DNA from: Candidatus Roizmanbacteria bacterium
GTDB lineage: Bacteria > Patescibacteriota > Microgenomatia > UBA1406 > GWC2-37-13
DNA: 64,000 nt
Direction: 5' to 3'
NCBI GenBank assembly: GCA_013335175.1
Contig: JAAXWC010000003.1
Location: 54,156-118,155, forward strand
Shown here: one piece after another, positions 26,711-35,560 of the stretch
How positions within the stretch are numbered: position 1 is the stretch's first letter
How the letters are laid out: each line of letters begins with the position of its first letter
Position numbers and translations under genes: made by a program
The notes under the pieces: generated by a model
Told to the model about the DNA's origin: nothing
Database searches by the model: none
The model's input: only the letters and a program-made list of their open reading frames with translations

Positions 26711-28381
26711 ATGGAAAATTTTAAAGTTCGGTTTGTTCCCTTAGGCGGAGTCGTCGGGGTAACAAAAAATATGTATGTTTATGAGTTGTATCAGGGAGAT
26801 GTCCTTCAGGACATTTTGTTGGTAGATTGTGGAATTGGATTTCCGCAAGAGAAGGAGTTAGGGGTAGATTTTGTAATTCCCGATATTTCTTATCTCGTGG
26901 ATAAGGTAGATAAAATTCGTGGTCTTTTGCTAACCCATGGGCACGAAGATCATATCGGCGCAGTCCCCTATTTATATGATAAATTGGGAAAGCCGCAGAT
27001 TTTCACGAGTAAGTTAACGGCAATGTTTGTTGCGAATAAGGTAAAAGAGTTTGCTATTTCACCCGATATTACGGTAGTTCAGTACGGAAAAGATTATAGT
27101 TTTGGTGGATTCCAAGCACGGTTTATTCCGGTTACGCATTCTATTCCTGATACAATGCACATTTTGATAAAAACACCAGCGGGTTCGTTTTATCATGGTC
27201 CGGATTACAAACTCGATCTTACCCCACCCTATGGCTCTCCTCCTGATTTTTATGAAATTGTAAAAGCAGGAAAAGATGGATTACTGTGCGTGATGTCCGA
27301 TGCCCTCGGAGCAGAACGAGATGGTCTTACGCTTTCGGAATCGATTGTGGGACAAACGTTTGAAGATGAGATGCGAAAGACAAAGGGAAAGTTTATTATG
27401 ACAACCTTTTCTTCCAATATTTCCCGTATCCGACAGTGTTGTGAAGCGGCAATAAAATTTAATAGAAGTATTATTTTTCTCGGTCGATCAATGAGAGAAA
27501 ACACGCGTCTTTCTTCAGAAATTGGCTATTTGCCGATCCCGGAAAGTCTCATGGGGAAAGAAGAAGACGCCGCACGACTTCCTCCGAATAAGATATGTTT
27601 GATTGTTGCCGGTTCACAGGGTCAGTACGACTCGGCTTTGTACAAAATCGCAAGGAAACAAAACAAAAATATTCGGATTAAATCGGGGGACAAGGTTATC
27701 TTTTCTTCTGATCCGATTCCCGGTAACGAAAACGAAGTGTACGCGCTTATCGAAGAGCTTTCACTTCAGGGAGCTGAGGTAATTTATTCCGATATTCAGG
27801 AACAATTGCATGCCTCAGGACATGGAAGTCGCGAAGATTTAAAATTTCTTATGCGATTTACTCACCCTAAATATTTACTTCCTATTGGAGGAAATATTCG
27901 GCATCAGCGTGAGTACCAAAAGTTGGCGGTTGATCTTGGGTATAGTAAGGAGAATGTTCTCCTTTTGAACGAAGGCGAAACGATGTGGTTTATGAAGAAT
28001 GATGCCGAAGCGGGCGAAACAGTAGAAACGAAAAATATTTATGTTGACGCCTATGGTGTGGGAGATGTGGGCAATGTTGTATTACGCGACCGTAAAACAC
28101 TCTCTTCAGAAGGTATGGTTGTAGCCCTTATCATAGTTGATGGTCGAGGTGCTATGGTAGCGCGGCCTCGTATTTTGTCTCGTGGTTTTGTCTTTGAAAA
28201 GAATGAAGATGCACTCTATGAAGATGCAGCGAAATTGATTGAGAAGACGATTCGTCCAAACACCGAGCGAATTTTAGATATGACTGCTCTCAAACGGGAA
28301 ACGGCTAAAATACTCGAGAACTTTTTCTATGAAGCACGAGGGCGTCGACCACTGGTTGTTGTGGATACGATTGAGGTATAA
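26711..28381 (+). CDS. rnj: ribonuclease J
   Basis: 556 aa, usual length. The metallo-beta-lactamase core carries LTHGHEDHIGAVP near 75-87, followed by VTHSIPD and the beta-CASP segment with MTTFSSNISRI; LHASGHGSREDL is the beta-CASP His motif, and a C-terminal domain follows. RNase J is a 5'-3' exonuclease and endonuclease for mRNA decay and rRNA maturation. No convincing Shine-Dalgarno sequence is seen. Confidence 0.95.
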   Translation: MENFKVRFVPLGGVVGVTKNMYVYELYQGDVLQDILLVDCGIGFPQEKELGVDFVIPDISYLVDKVDKIRGLLLTHGHEDHIGAVPYLYDKLGKPQIFTSKLTAMFVANKVKEFAISPDITVVQYGKDYSFGGFQARFIPVTHSIPDTMHILIKTPAGSFYHGPDYKLDLTPPYGSPPDFYEIVKAGKDGLLCVMSDALGAERDGLTLSESIVGQTFEDEMRKTKGKFIMTTFSSNISRIRQCCEAAIKFNRSIIFLGRSMRENTRLSSEIGYLPIPESLMGKEEDAARLPPNKICLIVAGSQGQYDSALYKIARKQNKNIRIKSGDKVIFSSDPIPGNENEVYALIEELSLQGAEVIYSDIQEQLHASGHGSREDLKFLMRFTHPKYLLPIGGNIRHQREYQKLAVDLGYSKENVLLLNEGETMWFMKNDAEAGETVETKNIYVDAYGVGDVGNVVLRDRKTLSSEGMVVALIIVDGRGAMVARPRILSRGFVFEKNEDALYEDAAKLIEKTIRPNTERILDMTALKRETAKILENFFYEARGRRPLVVVDTIEV

Positions 28382-28388
28382 AAGTTCT

Positions 28389-28465
28389 GTCATCCCGGGC
28401 TTGAACCGGGATCCATGTATCAGGATTAATTTTTTCAAAACATGATAGTCAAAATGCTATAAGCC
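28389..28465. repeat. GTCATCCCGG/CCGGGATCC palindrome
   Basis: GTCATCCCGGGCTTGAACCG then GGATCC (28389-28414), a member of the dispersed palindrome family just after the stop of RNase J. The rest of the interval to the MITE is AT-rich and featureless. Confidence 0.5.
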
Positions 28466-28547
28466 GCGTGCATCCTTTCTTTTTCGAGACCAGGTGGGTT
28501 CCCTCCCTTCGGGCGATCCCAAGTCTCTCAAAAAAAGGATTGCACGC
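28466..28547. mobile_element. 82-bp palindromic MITE-like element, copy 2
   Basis: Outer ends GCGTGC and GCACGC; inner folds ATCCTTTCTTTTTCGAGAC and GTCTCTCAAAAAAAGGAT. It matches copy 1 (11358-11439) over its full length with few differences. Both copies are followed by AGGAGNAGCAACGTCA and a small palindrome. Confidence 0.6.
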
Positions 28548-28695
28548 TAAGGAGCAGCAACGTCACTCCCGCTTGCCGGGAGTCGTTGTTATCCTCAACG
28601 TCATTCCGAACAGGGGAGCCTGCCCCGGACTGCGCCGATCCGGGGGAATCTATTCAATCATATTAGAGATCCCCGACTAGTTCGGGGATGACAAG
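28548..28695. repeat. cluster of small palindromes before recR
   Basis: Three units: GTCACTCCCGCTTGCCGGGA; a composite CATTCCGAACAGGGGAGCC ending GGGGGAATC; and ATCCCCGACTAGTTCGGGGAT. Each is a hairpin of the same general type as other gap repeats. Confidence 0.5.
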
Positions 28696-28718
28696 TTATT
28701 TCATTTTTCGAATGTAGT

Positions 28719-29342
28719 ATGGCAAGTTTACCAAGTAGTTTAAAACAAATAGCGCTTTTTTTTGAACGGCTTCCCGGTATTGGAGAGAAGTCTGCTAATC
28801 GTTTGGCTTTTTATTTACTTCGCTTACCGGATGAAGATTTAAAAAGCTTTGGCGAGCAAATTATGCAGTTGAAGGCGCGGACAAAAAAGTGTAGCCATTG
28901 TTTGAATTTAACAGAAGATCTTGTTTGTAGCATTTGTTCAGATTCCTCGCGGGATCAAAGCAGCATAACAGTGGTGGAAGATGTTCTCGATCTTCTTTCC
29001 TTTGAAAATGGGAATATTTACAAGGGGTTATACCATGTACTCCATGGAAGAATTGACCCGCTTAATCATATTGGCCCCGATGATATTTTTATTTCTCAGC
29101 TATTGGAACGTATATATGCAAAAGGGAGTGAATTAAAAGAAATTATTTTGGCGACCAATCCGGATATGGAGGGTGAGGCAACCGCGATGTATATTCGGAA
29201 TAGATTAGAAGAACTGAAAAAAGACAAAGGCTTTACGTTTACTGTTTCTCGGCTGGGGTATGGGTTGCCGATGGGGGCAAATCTTGAGTATGCGGATTAT
29301 ATGACGCTTCGAAAGGCGATCGAGAACCGGAATCGGTATTAA
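28719..29342 (+). CDS. recR: recombination protein RecR
   Basis: 207 aa, usual length. A helix-hairpin-helix (LPGIGEKSANRLAF, 18-31), a four-cysteine zinc finger (Cys58, 61, 70, 73) and a Toprim domain (SSITVVEDVLDLLS, then EIILATNPDMEGEATAMYI) are in the RecR order. RecR loads RecA onto gapped DNA with RecO or RecF. The surrounding gaps carry repeats. Confidence 0.95.
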   Translation: MASLPSSLKQIALFFERLPGIGEKSANRLAFYLLRLPDEDLKSFGEQIMQLKARTKKCSHCLNLTEDLVCSICSDSSRDQSSITVVEDVLDLLSFENGNIYKGLYHVLHGRIDPLNHIGPDDIFISQLLERIYAKGSELKEIILATNPDMEGEATAMYIRNRLEELKKDKGFTFTVSRLGYGLPMGANLEYADYMTLRKAIENRNRY

Positions 29343-29366
29343 CCTCGAGAAGAAACAAATTCTTTT

Positions 29367-30302
29367 TCAGCTCTTTAAGAAATGTTTCAGTTCCTCAGCA
29401 ATTACGGGCGCAAGAGACACTTCTTTGAGCTTTTCAAAACCCTGATTCTCCGCTAAAAGAATGGAATTACTTGTTACAAATGTCTCAATTTGAGAATTGA
29501 TTATTTTTTGTGGTGCGGTTATGGAAAAATCATGATGGACAATGGCAGCAATAACCGATGTCGCGCCTGCTTGTTTTGCAAGTTCTGCTGCGTGAATAAG
29601 TGTCCCGCCCGAAGTAACAATGTCATCTACTAAAATAACGGTTTTTCCCTTTACATCGCCATAAAGATCCAATGCTTTGCTTTGGTGAATATGATCCTGG
29701 TCTCGATGTTTTTCAACTACGGTAAGTTGAAAATTACTATCTCCAAATAAATCGATTCCAAAATTACGAGCTCGTTCTATCCCCCCCTGATCAGGAGAAG
29801 CAATAGCGATTGTCTCCCGGTCGAATGATGCATTTAATAGTTTTTTAACTGCCTGCGCCATAACAGAAAAGGCAGAGAGATTCTTAAACGGAATGGAAAA
29901 AACACCGCTGGTTCCTTCATCGTGCAGATCAAACGTATACACTTTATCAAAACCAATCGCTTCCAAAAATCGAATAACAACATTTGAAGAAACGCACTCC
30001 CCGTCTCGGTGTTGAATATTCTGACGAGCGTAGCCAAAGTATGGAATAATTGCAATTACTTTTTTCGCTTCCTGACGTTTGAGAGCGTCGCAATAGAGAT
30101 AAAGCTCCATTAAATTGGTATCGGTTGGGTTTGCCGTTGGCTGAATAACAACACAGGTTTCGTTCTGTACATTTTCCTCAATATGTACCCGGACCTCTGA
30201 GTTATCAAAACGTACAACTTCTGCCGAAGAAAGTTGAATATTTAAAAGTTTTGCAACTTCTGCTGCTAGGGGTTTGTTTGCGGTGCCTGAAAAGAGTTTC
30301 AT
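29367..30302 (-). CDS. prs: ribose-phosphate pyrophosphokinase (PRPP synthetase)
   Basis: 311 aa, usual length. It makes PRPP from ribose 5-phosphate and ATP for nucleotide synthesis. Family features include MKLFSGTANKPLAAEVAKLL at the start, FDNSEVRVHIEENVQ, IPYFGYARQ, and the PRPP-binding loop DDIVTSGGT. Its Asp-rich and His motifs (FDLHDEGTSGVF) are complete. Confidence 0.95.
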   Translation of the reverse strand: MKLFSGTANKPLAAEVAKLLNIQLSSAEVVRFDNSEVRVHIEENVQNETCVVIQPTANPTDTNLMELYLYCDALKRQEAKKVIAIIPYFGYARQNIQHRDGECVSSNVVIRFLEAIGFDKVYTFDLHDEGTSGVFSIPFKNLSAFSVMAQAVKKLLNASFDRETIAIASPDQGGIERARNFGIDLFGDSNFQLTVVEKHRDQDHIHQSKALDLYGDVKGKTVILVDDIVTSGGTLIHAAELAKQAGATSVIAAIVHHDFSITAPQKIINSQIETFVTSNSILLAENQGFEKLKEVSLAPVIAEELKHFLKS

Positions 30303-30344
30303 GGAATGTATGTGAAAAGTTAAAATGTCAAAATTTTGTCATCA

Positions 30345-30470
30345 TTACAATTGCAAAACGGAGGCCTGTCACTCGTCTTTCCCACAGACTTGGCTTCGAT
30401 CACTCCCTCGCCAGAAGTCCGCGGGATCCCTGACTCGTGCCACCCATTTTGGTATGCTTGTCATGCAAAA
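30345..30470. repeat. gap repeat sharing GGAGGCCTGTCACTCG
   Basis: Second copy of the family at 11304 and 36165: GGAGGCCTGTCACTCGTC and TTTCCCAC, ending GTGCCACCCATTTTGG. It fills the gap between prs and ybaB and is palindromic only in part. Confidence 0.45.
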
Positions 30471-30490
30471 AACAAAGTGAGTGTTTTCCT

Positions 30491-30754
30491 TTACTCCTGC
30501 CCTTGGGAAATTTCGAGCAGTTTTTTTGCTGCGAGCTCTTGGGTTTTTTTGACAGCTTCATTGATTGCCTGAGAAACGCGATTTTCGAGGACACCATCAA
30601 TCTCTATTTCGAGAACTTGCTGATCTCCGCGTACAACAACTTTTACGCCATTTTTTTCAACAGTTACTTTTTCTTGTTGCAATGCTTTTTGCATTTGCTG
30701 TGCTTGCTGTTGTAATTTTTGAAAATCTCCGAGTCCTTTGAGTGGGTTAAACAT
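30491..30754 (-). CDS. ybaB: YbaB/EbfC nucleoid-associated protein
   Basis: 87 aa. It begins MFNPLKGLGDFQKLQQQAQQ, the amphipathic first helix of YbaB/EbfC, and has the central strand VVVRGDQQVLEIEID. It is shorter than the usual 100-110 aa. It binds DNA as a dimer and is often next to dnaX and recR, as here (dnaX follows upstream, recR is two genes away). Confidence 0.9.
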   Translation of the reverse strand: MFNPLKGLGDFQKLQQQAQQMQKALQQEKVTVEKNGVKVVVRGDQQVLEIEIDGVLENRVSQAINEAVKKTQELAAKKLLEISQGQE

Positions 30755-30780
30755 ATGAATTTTTTAAAATTAAAATAACT

Positions 30781-30893
30781 ATGTCATCCTCGTGAACACG
30801 AGGATCCAAAGGGTAATTAATTATTTCTTTGGATTCCCGCTTTCGCGGGAATGACGCATATTTGGATCCTGATTCCCCTGCCTTCAGGCGCCG
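30781..30893. repeat. palindromic repeats between ybaB and dnaX
   Basis: TCATCCTCGTGAACACGAGG then ATCC; GGATTCCCGCTTTCGCGGGA then ATGAC; and GGATCCTGATTCCCCTGCC. They are three units of the dispersed family back to back. Confidence 0.5.
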
Positions 30894-31934
30894 TCACTTT
30901 CTCCCATTATAGAATTCTACAAGGGCAATCTCAAGCGGAATTGAATCTATGGGCGAAATTTTCAGTAATTGATACGCGTCGGTAAAAAGCTTCATGAGTT
31001 TCATAACGTCAGAAAGGGATAAATGGGTATATTCATCTTCCTGAGAAGAAACGCCGCTCTTTACAAGTAATGCCTCGCGGAGGTCTTCTAACAGCTCCTC
31101 AATAAGATTTTTTACACTTCCTCCCGATTGGGTGAGCTCTTCAGTCCAACTGAGTGCTTCTTTGAGCGTTTTCTGATCGATGAGTTCCAATAATGAGTAC
31201 TGCCCGCGGATGCCCAGATACTCTTTTGCATCTTGAAGGTTGAGTTTATTTTGAATTACCAGTTCTTCCAGCAATTTTGTGGTATCGCGAAACGATTTTT
31301 CCGAATGTTTAGCTACGAGTTCAAGAATTGCCGGATCAGTCACTAGTTTCTCTGCCTCGACAATTCGTTGGAGCATTCTCAGGATGTCTTCACGTTTTGC
31401 GCTTCCGAATGAAACGCGATAACACCGTGAAACGATAGTTTTGGGAACTTTTTCTTCATTGGTGGTGGCTAAAATAAACAACACGGTAGACGGTGGCTCT
31501 TCTAAGGTTTTTAAAAGCGCATTGAAAGCGTCGGTAGTGATCATGTGCGCCTCGTCGATAATAAAAACGCGGTACCGACAGGCCATGGGCAAAAAAACGG
31601 ACTCTTTGATAAGAGATCGGATTTCATCAATCCCACGATTTGAGGCGGCATCGAGTTCTAACACATCGGGAGAAGAAGAAGAATCGATAGCTGTGCAGTT
31701 GGGGCAGTGATTGCATGGTTCAACAGATTCGCCTTTGCCGGCAAATTTATTTTCTAAGCAGTTGACACTTTTGGCTAAAATACGGGCAGTTGAGGTTTTG
31801 CCTGTTCCTTTTTGACCGATAAACAGCATAGCATGGGGAATTTCTTTGGATGCAAGGAGGTTTCGTAAAACGTCTCGAACTTGGGAGTTGTCGAGTTCTT
31901 CTAAAGTTTTCGGACGGTAGGTTAGGTAATACAT
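30894..31934 (-). CDS. dnaX: DNA polymerase III gamma subunit (clamp-loader ATPase)
   Basis: 346 aa from MYYLTYRPKTLEEL. Walker A is GQKGTGKT (40-47), the zinc cysteines are Cys59, 74, 77 and 80, Walker B DEAH is at 127-130 and the SRC sensor follows. Domains I-III are present, but the tau-specific C-terminal domains are absent, so only a gamma form is made. It loads the sliding clamp during replication. A longer start at 31952 is possible. Confidence 0.93.
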   Translation of the reverse strand: MYYLTYRPKTLEELDNSQVRDVLRNLLASKEIPHAMLFIGQKGTGKTSTARILAKSVNCLENKFAGKGESVEPCNHCPNCTAIDSSSSPDVLELDAASNRGIDEIRSLIKESVFLPMACRYRVFIIDEAHMITTDAFNALLKTLEEPPSTVLFILATTNEEKVPKTIVSRCYRVSFGSAKREDILRMLQRIVEAEKLVTDPAILELVAKHSEKSFRDTTKLLEELVIQNKLNLQDAKEYLGIRGQYSLLELIDQKTLKEALSWTEELTQSGGSVKNLIEELLEDLREALLVKSGVSSQEDEYTHLSLSDVMKLMKLFTDAYQLLKISPIDSIPLEIALVEFYNGRK

Positions 31935-32005
31935 CCATTCATTATATACCAAGAATAACGATTAATGAGGAAATATGAACAGGGTTACCAGACGGTACTC
32001 GTTAC

Positions 32006-32092
32006 GTCATTCTGGCAAATCACGAAAGTGATGCGTCCAGAATCGTTGTTAGATTCCGGACAAGCCGGAATGACGAGCAGTTGTCATTTCCG
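32006..32092. repeat. palindromic repeats between dnaX and ybeY
   Basis: GTCATTCTGGCAAATCACGA...CCAGAATC and ATTCCGGACAAGCCGGAATG then AC. Two units of the dispersed family; the rest of the 213-bp gap shows nothing. Confidence 0.5.
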
Positions 32093-32165
32093 CAATCCAT
32101 CTACAAGCTCAGGATTGATGCTGAGTCTAATCGAAGCATTCAACATGACACTTCTTATTCATTCA

Positions 32166-32510
32166 TCAAAGGAGGAGATTATTTATTCCGTGTTCAATAA
32201 GCTGTCGGAGCATCGTATCAACATCTTTATTTCGTTCAGCAGCAAGAAGCACTGACTGAGGGTAACACAGGATAACCTCTCCCAGGAGGGATTCGTTTTC
32301 AATTTTTTCTTTAAACGTAAAAGCCAATACCGGTAAAGCGACATCTTCGTTTTTATAGGTACTGGCAATTTCTCGCATTTTTCGTTTCCCGACGAATACA
32401 ACGTTTACCGTTACACCAGGGGTGTTGCGGGCCACAAGATACTCATCGCCTATCTGGCGAATAAGTTTCTTATTTACTTTATATCGTGAGGGAGCAGATA
32501 CATGAATCAT
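32166..32510 (-). CDS. ybeY: YbeY-like protein lacking the metal-binding end
   Basis: 114 aa. The body matches YbeY: VNVVFVGKRKMREIASTYKN, then VLAFTFKE, then LGEVILCYPQSV. YbeY normally ends with HGxLHLxGYDH, whose three His bind zinc for rRNA 3'-end processing. Here the protein ends IEHGINNLLL: only the first His remains, the second is Asn, and the stop codon comes before the third. Either the protein has lost its zinc-dependent activity or a late frameshift removed the tail. Confidence 0.75.
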   Translation of the reverse strand: MIHVSAPSRYKVNKKLIRQIGDEYLVARNTPGVTVNVVFVGKRKMREIASTYKNEDVALPVLAFTFKEKIENESLLGEVILCYPQSVLLAAERNKDVDTMLRQLIEHGINNLLL

Positions 32511-32517
32511 ACAAATG

Positions 32518-32712
32518 TTAGACTATATGTCGGAAAAATCTTACAGGTTTTTTCCCTTTTCGTTTCTCTTTTTCTTTTTTTAAGAGAGAAGGTTTTTTAT
32601 AGAACATTCGATCTCGGATTTCGGTTACAATATCTTCCTCAATAAACGTTTTTGTAAATTTACGAAATAAAGCTTCTTTTGTTTCTCCTTTTTTCTTTAC
32701 TACATACACCAT
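32518..32712 (-). CDS. rpsU: 30S ribosomal protein bS21
   Basis: 64 aa. VVKKKGETKEALFRKFTKTF and EIRDRMFYKKPS match bS21, followed by a Lys/Arg-rich tail. bS21 helps base-pair mRNA leaders on the 30S. It is seven bases upstream of ybeY on the same strand. Confidence 0.85.
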   Translation of the reverse strand: MVYVVKKKGETKEALFRKFTKTFIEEDIVTEIRDRMFYKKPSLLKKEKEKRKGKKPVRFFRHIV

Positions 32713-32778
32713 ATGAATGATTAACCTCCTCTCTAAAATAGACTATGAAAGACCAATTCAAAATGCTAATTCCCTATT

Positions 32779-33615
32779 TTATCTTATTTGTTTCAGTATT
32801 TCAACGACTCTTGCAAGCGAAAGCGGCGAAGGGACCATTGCAGGATTTCTCGTAGATCCATTTAACAGCATATTTTTTGATACATGGAGATACCATGTGC
32901 CGATTGTATCTTCCTTTATTAGTTTTTCATAAAAGGGAGTGAGATCGTATTCTGTGGAAGGGATTGTTTTGATACTGAGATTTCCTTTAACGGGATGTTT
33001 TCGAATTACCGCGGTAAAGCCTTTTTTCTGGGCAAGCTTGGTAACAACTTCGTTGGATGATTCAACGGCCAGTGTTTTTCCGTATTTTGAGGTAAAGACA
33101 AATCCTTCTTTCATTTCTTTTTCGGCTATTACTTTTGCACGGAAGGTCTGAAAAATAATGTCGAGGTTGGTAAACATAAACTCTAAAATTGCGTGATCTT
33201 CTTTAATGGTTGGTTTAATGTTTTCCGAATAAATCGAAAAATTAAAATCGTAGCGATCGTTGTCGGGGTCAGGGAAGGAAACTTCAAAAAAATGATCACT
33301 GGCGTTTACGTAGGCGACCATTCGTTCAAGTGCGTGTTCAGTTTCTTCTTTAAAAGTTTTTTGTGTGAGGAGATATTTAAAAACAAGGTGGGTTGCACTA
33401 ACGTACGCAGAAGTTTGATGGTGGTCAAATTTTCCGCCACCGGTGTCTACATGAATAATATCGGGATTTTCGTCGGGATCTTTATCTTCTAAGGTTGAGC
33501 CAGAAAAAACAAAGCTGTGCTCTGCCTCGGACCATCCTGGCAGGAATCGCCGAATGAGCCAACTTGCGGTTGCTGCGTCTAAATCTGGTGATGTGTGTGT
33601 TACGATGAGTTTCAT
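32779..33615 (-). CDS. MYG1-family (UPF0160) DHH-like phosphoesterase
   Basis: 278 aa. THTSPDLDAATASWL (6-20) and HVDTGGGKFDHHQTSA (about 55-70) are the DHH-type metal motifs of the MYG1/UPF0160 family. Eukaryotic MYG1 is reported as an RNA exonuclease; bacterial members are not well characterised. The full-length fold is present. It is divergent from rpsU, separated by 66 bases. Confidence 0.82.
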   Translation of the reverse strand: MKLIVTHTSPDLDAATASWLIRRFLPGWSEAEHSFVFSGSTLEDKDPDENPDIIHVDTGGGKFDHHQTSAYVSATHLVFKYLLTQKTFKEETEHALERMVAYVNASDHFFEVSFPDPDNDRYDFNFSIYSENIKPTIKEDHAILEFMFTNLDIIFQTFRAKVIAEKEMKEGFVFTSKYGKTLAVESSNEVVTKLAQKKGFTAVIRKHPVKGNLSIKTIPSTEYDLTPFYEKLIKEDTIGTWYLHVSKNMLLNGSTRNPAMVPSPLSLARVVEILKQIR

Positions 33616-33630
33616 AAGTGTGTTGTTAGT

Positions 33631-33720
33631 TTGTCATTGCGAACGATAGTGAAGCAATCTCTGTCATTCCGGCTTGGGAGCCTGTCCCGTACCGAACGGT
33701 ACGGGGGAATCGTTGTTTCA
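33631..33720. repeat. palindromic repeats between proS and the MYG1-like gene
   Basis: TCATTGCGAACGATAGTGAA (related to 26559) and CTGTCATTCCGGCTTGGGAG with GTACCGAACGGTAC. Both are hairpins. Confidence 0.5.
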
Positions 33721-33742
33721 AAAAGAATGGCGGCCGATGACA

Positions 33743-35452
33743 TTACATGATCTTTTTCACGTCTTCTAGCTCGATAATTTTACTCTCTTTTTCGGTTCTT
33801 TTTTTGTATTCAATCTTTTTTTCGAGTCGCCTGGAAACCACCAAACGATGAGGGATGCCAATTAAGTCAGCATCGGCGAATTTTGCGCCTGCAGTTACAT
33901 CAATTCGGTCGTCAAACAAAACCTCTATTCCCTGCTTTCCTAGGATTTCATATACTTCAAAGGCATACGCGCGTACTGTTTCATCTTTTAAATCAAGCCC
34001 GACTAAGTGAACCTGATACGGTGCAACTGATTCCGGCCAAACAAGTCCTTTTTCATCTGAAAATACCTCTACTAATACACCCATTACACGACTCGGACCG
34101 ATGCCATAACTTCCCATATAGATCGGTTGTTCTTTGCCATTTTCATCTAAATAACGATAATCGAATGCCTTACTAAATTTCGTTTCAAGAGGGAAAATAT
34201 TGCCAACTTCCGCCATCTTAAGTACTTCATACTCTTCGCCGGTTTCCGGATATAAATCTCCCTGTTTTGCCAGTTTAATATCATAAAACTGCGAAGGAAG
34301 CTGAAGATCTCTTTCAAAGTTGACATTGATAGAATGATAGTTGGTTTTGTTTGCTCCCATTTCAAAGTTTACTCGTCCTTGCAGAGAATCATCCATAATT
34401 ACGGTTACATCGGCAGGAAGATTTAAAATACCAGCGTAGCCAATTTCTGCATTTGTGACGCGCTTTACTGTTGCTGCGGAAGCAAGCTTTAATGATTGGC
34501 ACCCTAATACTTTCAATAATTTTAGTTCATTAATTTCATAATCGCCCCGAACAGCAGCAGCAACAACTGTTCCAGTTTCGGTTTCAAATAAAATTGTTTT
34601 TGTTGTTTTTTCGACAGGAATTTTTAGGAATTGGGCTAATGCTTCAACCCCTATGATTCCTTCACCTGGCACTTCCTCCAAAGGAGCTATTTCCTCGCTT
34701 TGTTCAATTTTTGGTGCTTCAGATGGGGCTATTTCTCGGTTGTAGGCAATATCTTTCGATTTTGCGTAAAATATGGTATCCTCTCCGGCCGAACACAGTG
34801 TTTGATATTCATGAGAAAAGTTTCGTGTGAAATCGCCGCCAGAAGCAAGAACAATTTTGGTGAAAGGTCCAATACCGATGCGATTGAATACATTCCAGTA
34901 CGCTTCTTTTGCTTTTTCATAAAAAGTGAGGAGATCTGCTTCAGAGGTATGAAAACTATATAAATCCTTCATGCGGAATTCCCGACAGCGTAAAAGCCCG
35001 GATTTCGCACGCGGCTCATTTCGAAATTTTGTCTGGATTTGATATACCGCAAAAGGGAAATCTTTGTAACTTTTGTAAAATTTTTGTGCAAGTGGTGTAA
35101 CCATATCTTCGTGCGTTGGACTGAGGACGTATTCATTATCGTTTTTTGCTTTAGAAACATCGTTTGCCGGTGTTGTTTTCATTAAAACGTCAATCGTGTG
35201 CAATCGTTTTGTTTGTTCCCAGATTGCTTGGGGTGCCAGTGAGGACATAAATACCTCTGAAGCTATTTTATCCATTTCTTCCCGGATAATTGTTTCAATT
35301 TTTGAAAGTACCCGAACACCGAGTGGGAGGTAAATATAAACCCCTGCCATAACCTGATCAATAAAACCCGCTTTTATGAGGAGGGTAGCATTTTTTGACT
35401 CAAATTCCTTTGCGTTTTTGTTTGTTTTAGCGAATTGTTTGGAGTATAACAT
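33743..35452 (-). CDS. proS: prolyl-tRNA synthetase (bacterial type)
   Basis: 569 aa from ATG at 35452; a TTG one codon earlier is the other option. Class II core with YIYLPLGVRVLSKIE (motif 1 area), TKFRNEPRAKSGLLRCREFRMKD (motif 2) and GSYGIGPSRVMG (motif 3). An editing domain (about 230-390, with VEALAQFLKIP) lies between motifs 2 and 3, and the anticodon domain is C-terminal. It charges tRNA-Pro such as the one at 24814. Confidence 0.96.
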   Translation of the reverse strand: MLYSKQFAKTNKNAKEFESKNATLLIKAGFIDQVMAGVYIYLPLGVRVLSKIETIIREEMDKIASEVFMSSLAPQAIWEQTKRLHTIDVLMKTTPANDVSKAKNDNEYVLSPTHEDMVTPLAQKFYKSYKDFPFAVYQIQTKFRNEPRAKSGLLRCREFRMKDLYSFHTSEADLLTFYEKAKEAYWNVFNRIGIGPFTKIVLASGGDFTRNFSHEYQTLCSAGEDTIFYAKSKDIAYNREIAPSEAPKIEQSEEIAPLEEVPGEGIIGVEALAQFLKIPVEKTTKTILFETETGTVVAAAVRGDYEINELKLLKVLGCQSLKLASAATVKRVTNAEIGYAGILNLPADVTVIMDDSLQGRVNFEMGANKTNYHSINVNFERDLQLPSQFYDIKLAKQGDLYPETGEEYEVLKMAEVGNIFPLETKFSKAFDYRYLDENGKEQPIYMGSYGIGPSRVMGVLVEVFSDEKGLVWPESVAPYQVHLVGLDLKDETVRAYAFEVYEILGKQGIEVLFDDRIDVTAGAKFADADLIGIPHRLVVSRRLEKKIEYKKRTEKESKIIELEDVKKIM

Positions 35453-35482
35453 CAATGAATGTCAAAATTGAATAATGTATAG

Positions 35483-35548
35483 ATTCCGGGCAAGCCGGAA
35501 TGACAACGTAACCCTTACCCCATGGATCCTCGTGTCCACGAGGATGAC
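35483..35548. repeat. palindromic repeats between cmk-like gene and proS
   Basis: ATTCCGGGCAAGCCGGAATG and GGATCCTCGTGTCCACGAGG then ATGAC, two units of the dispersed family. Confidence 0.5.
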
Positions 35549-35560
35549 GAGGGCGCGCAT

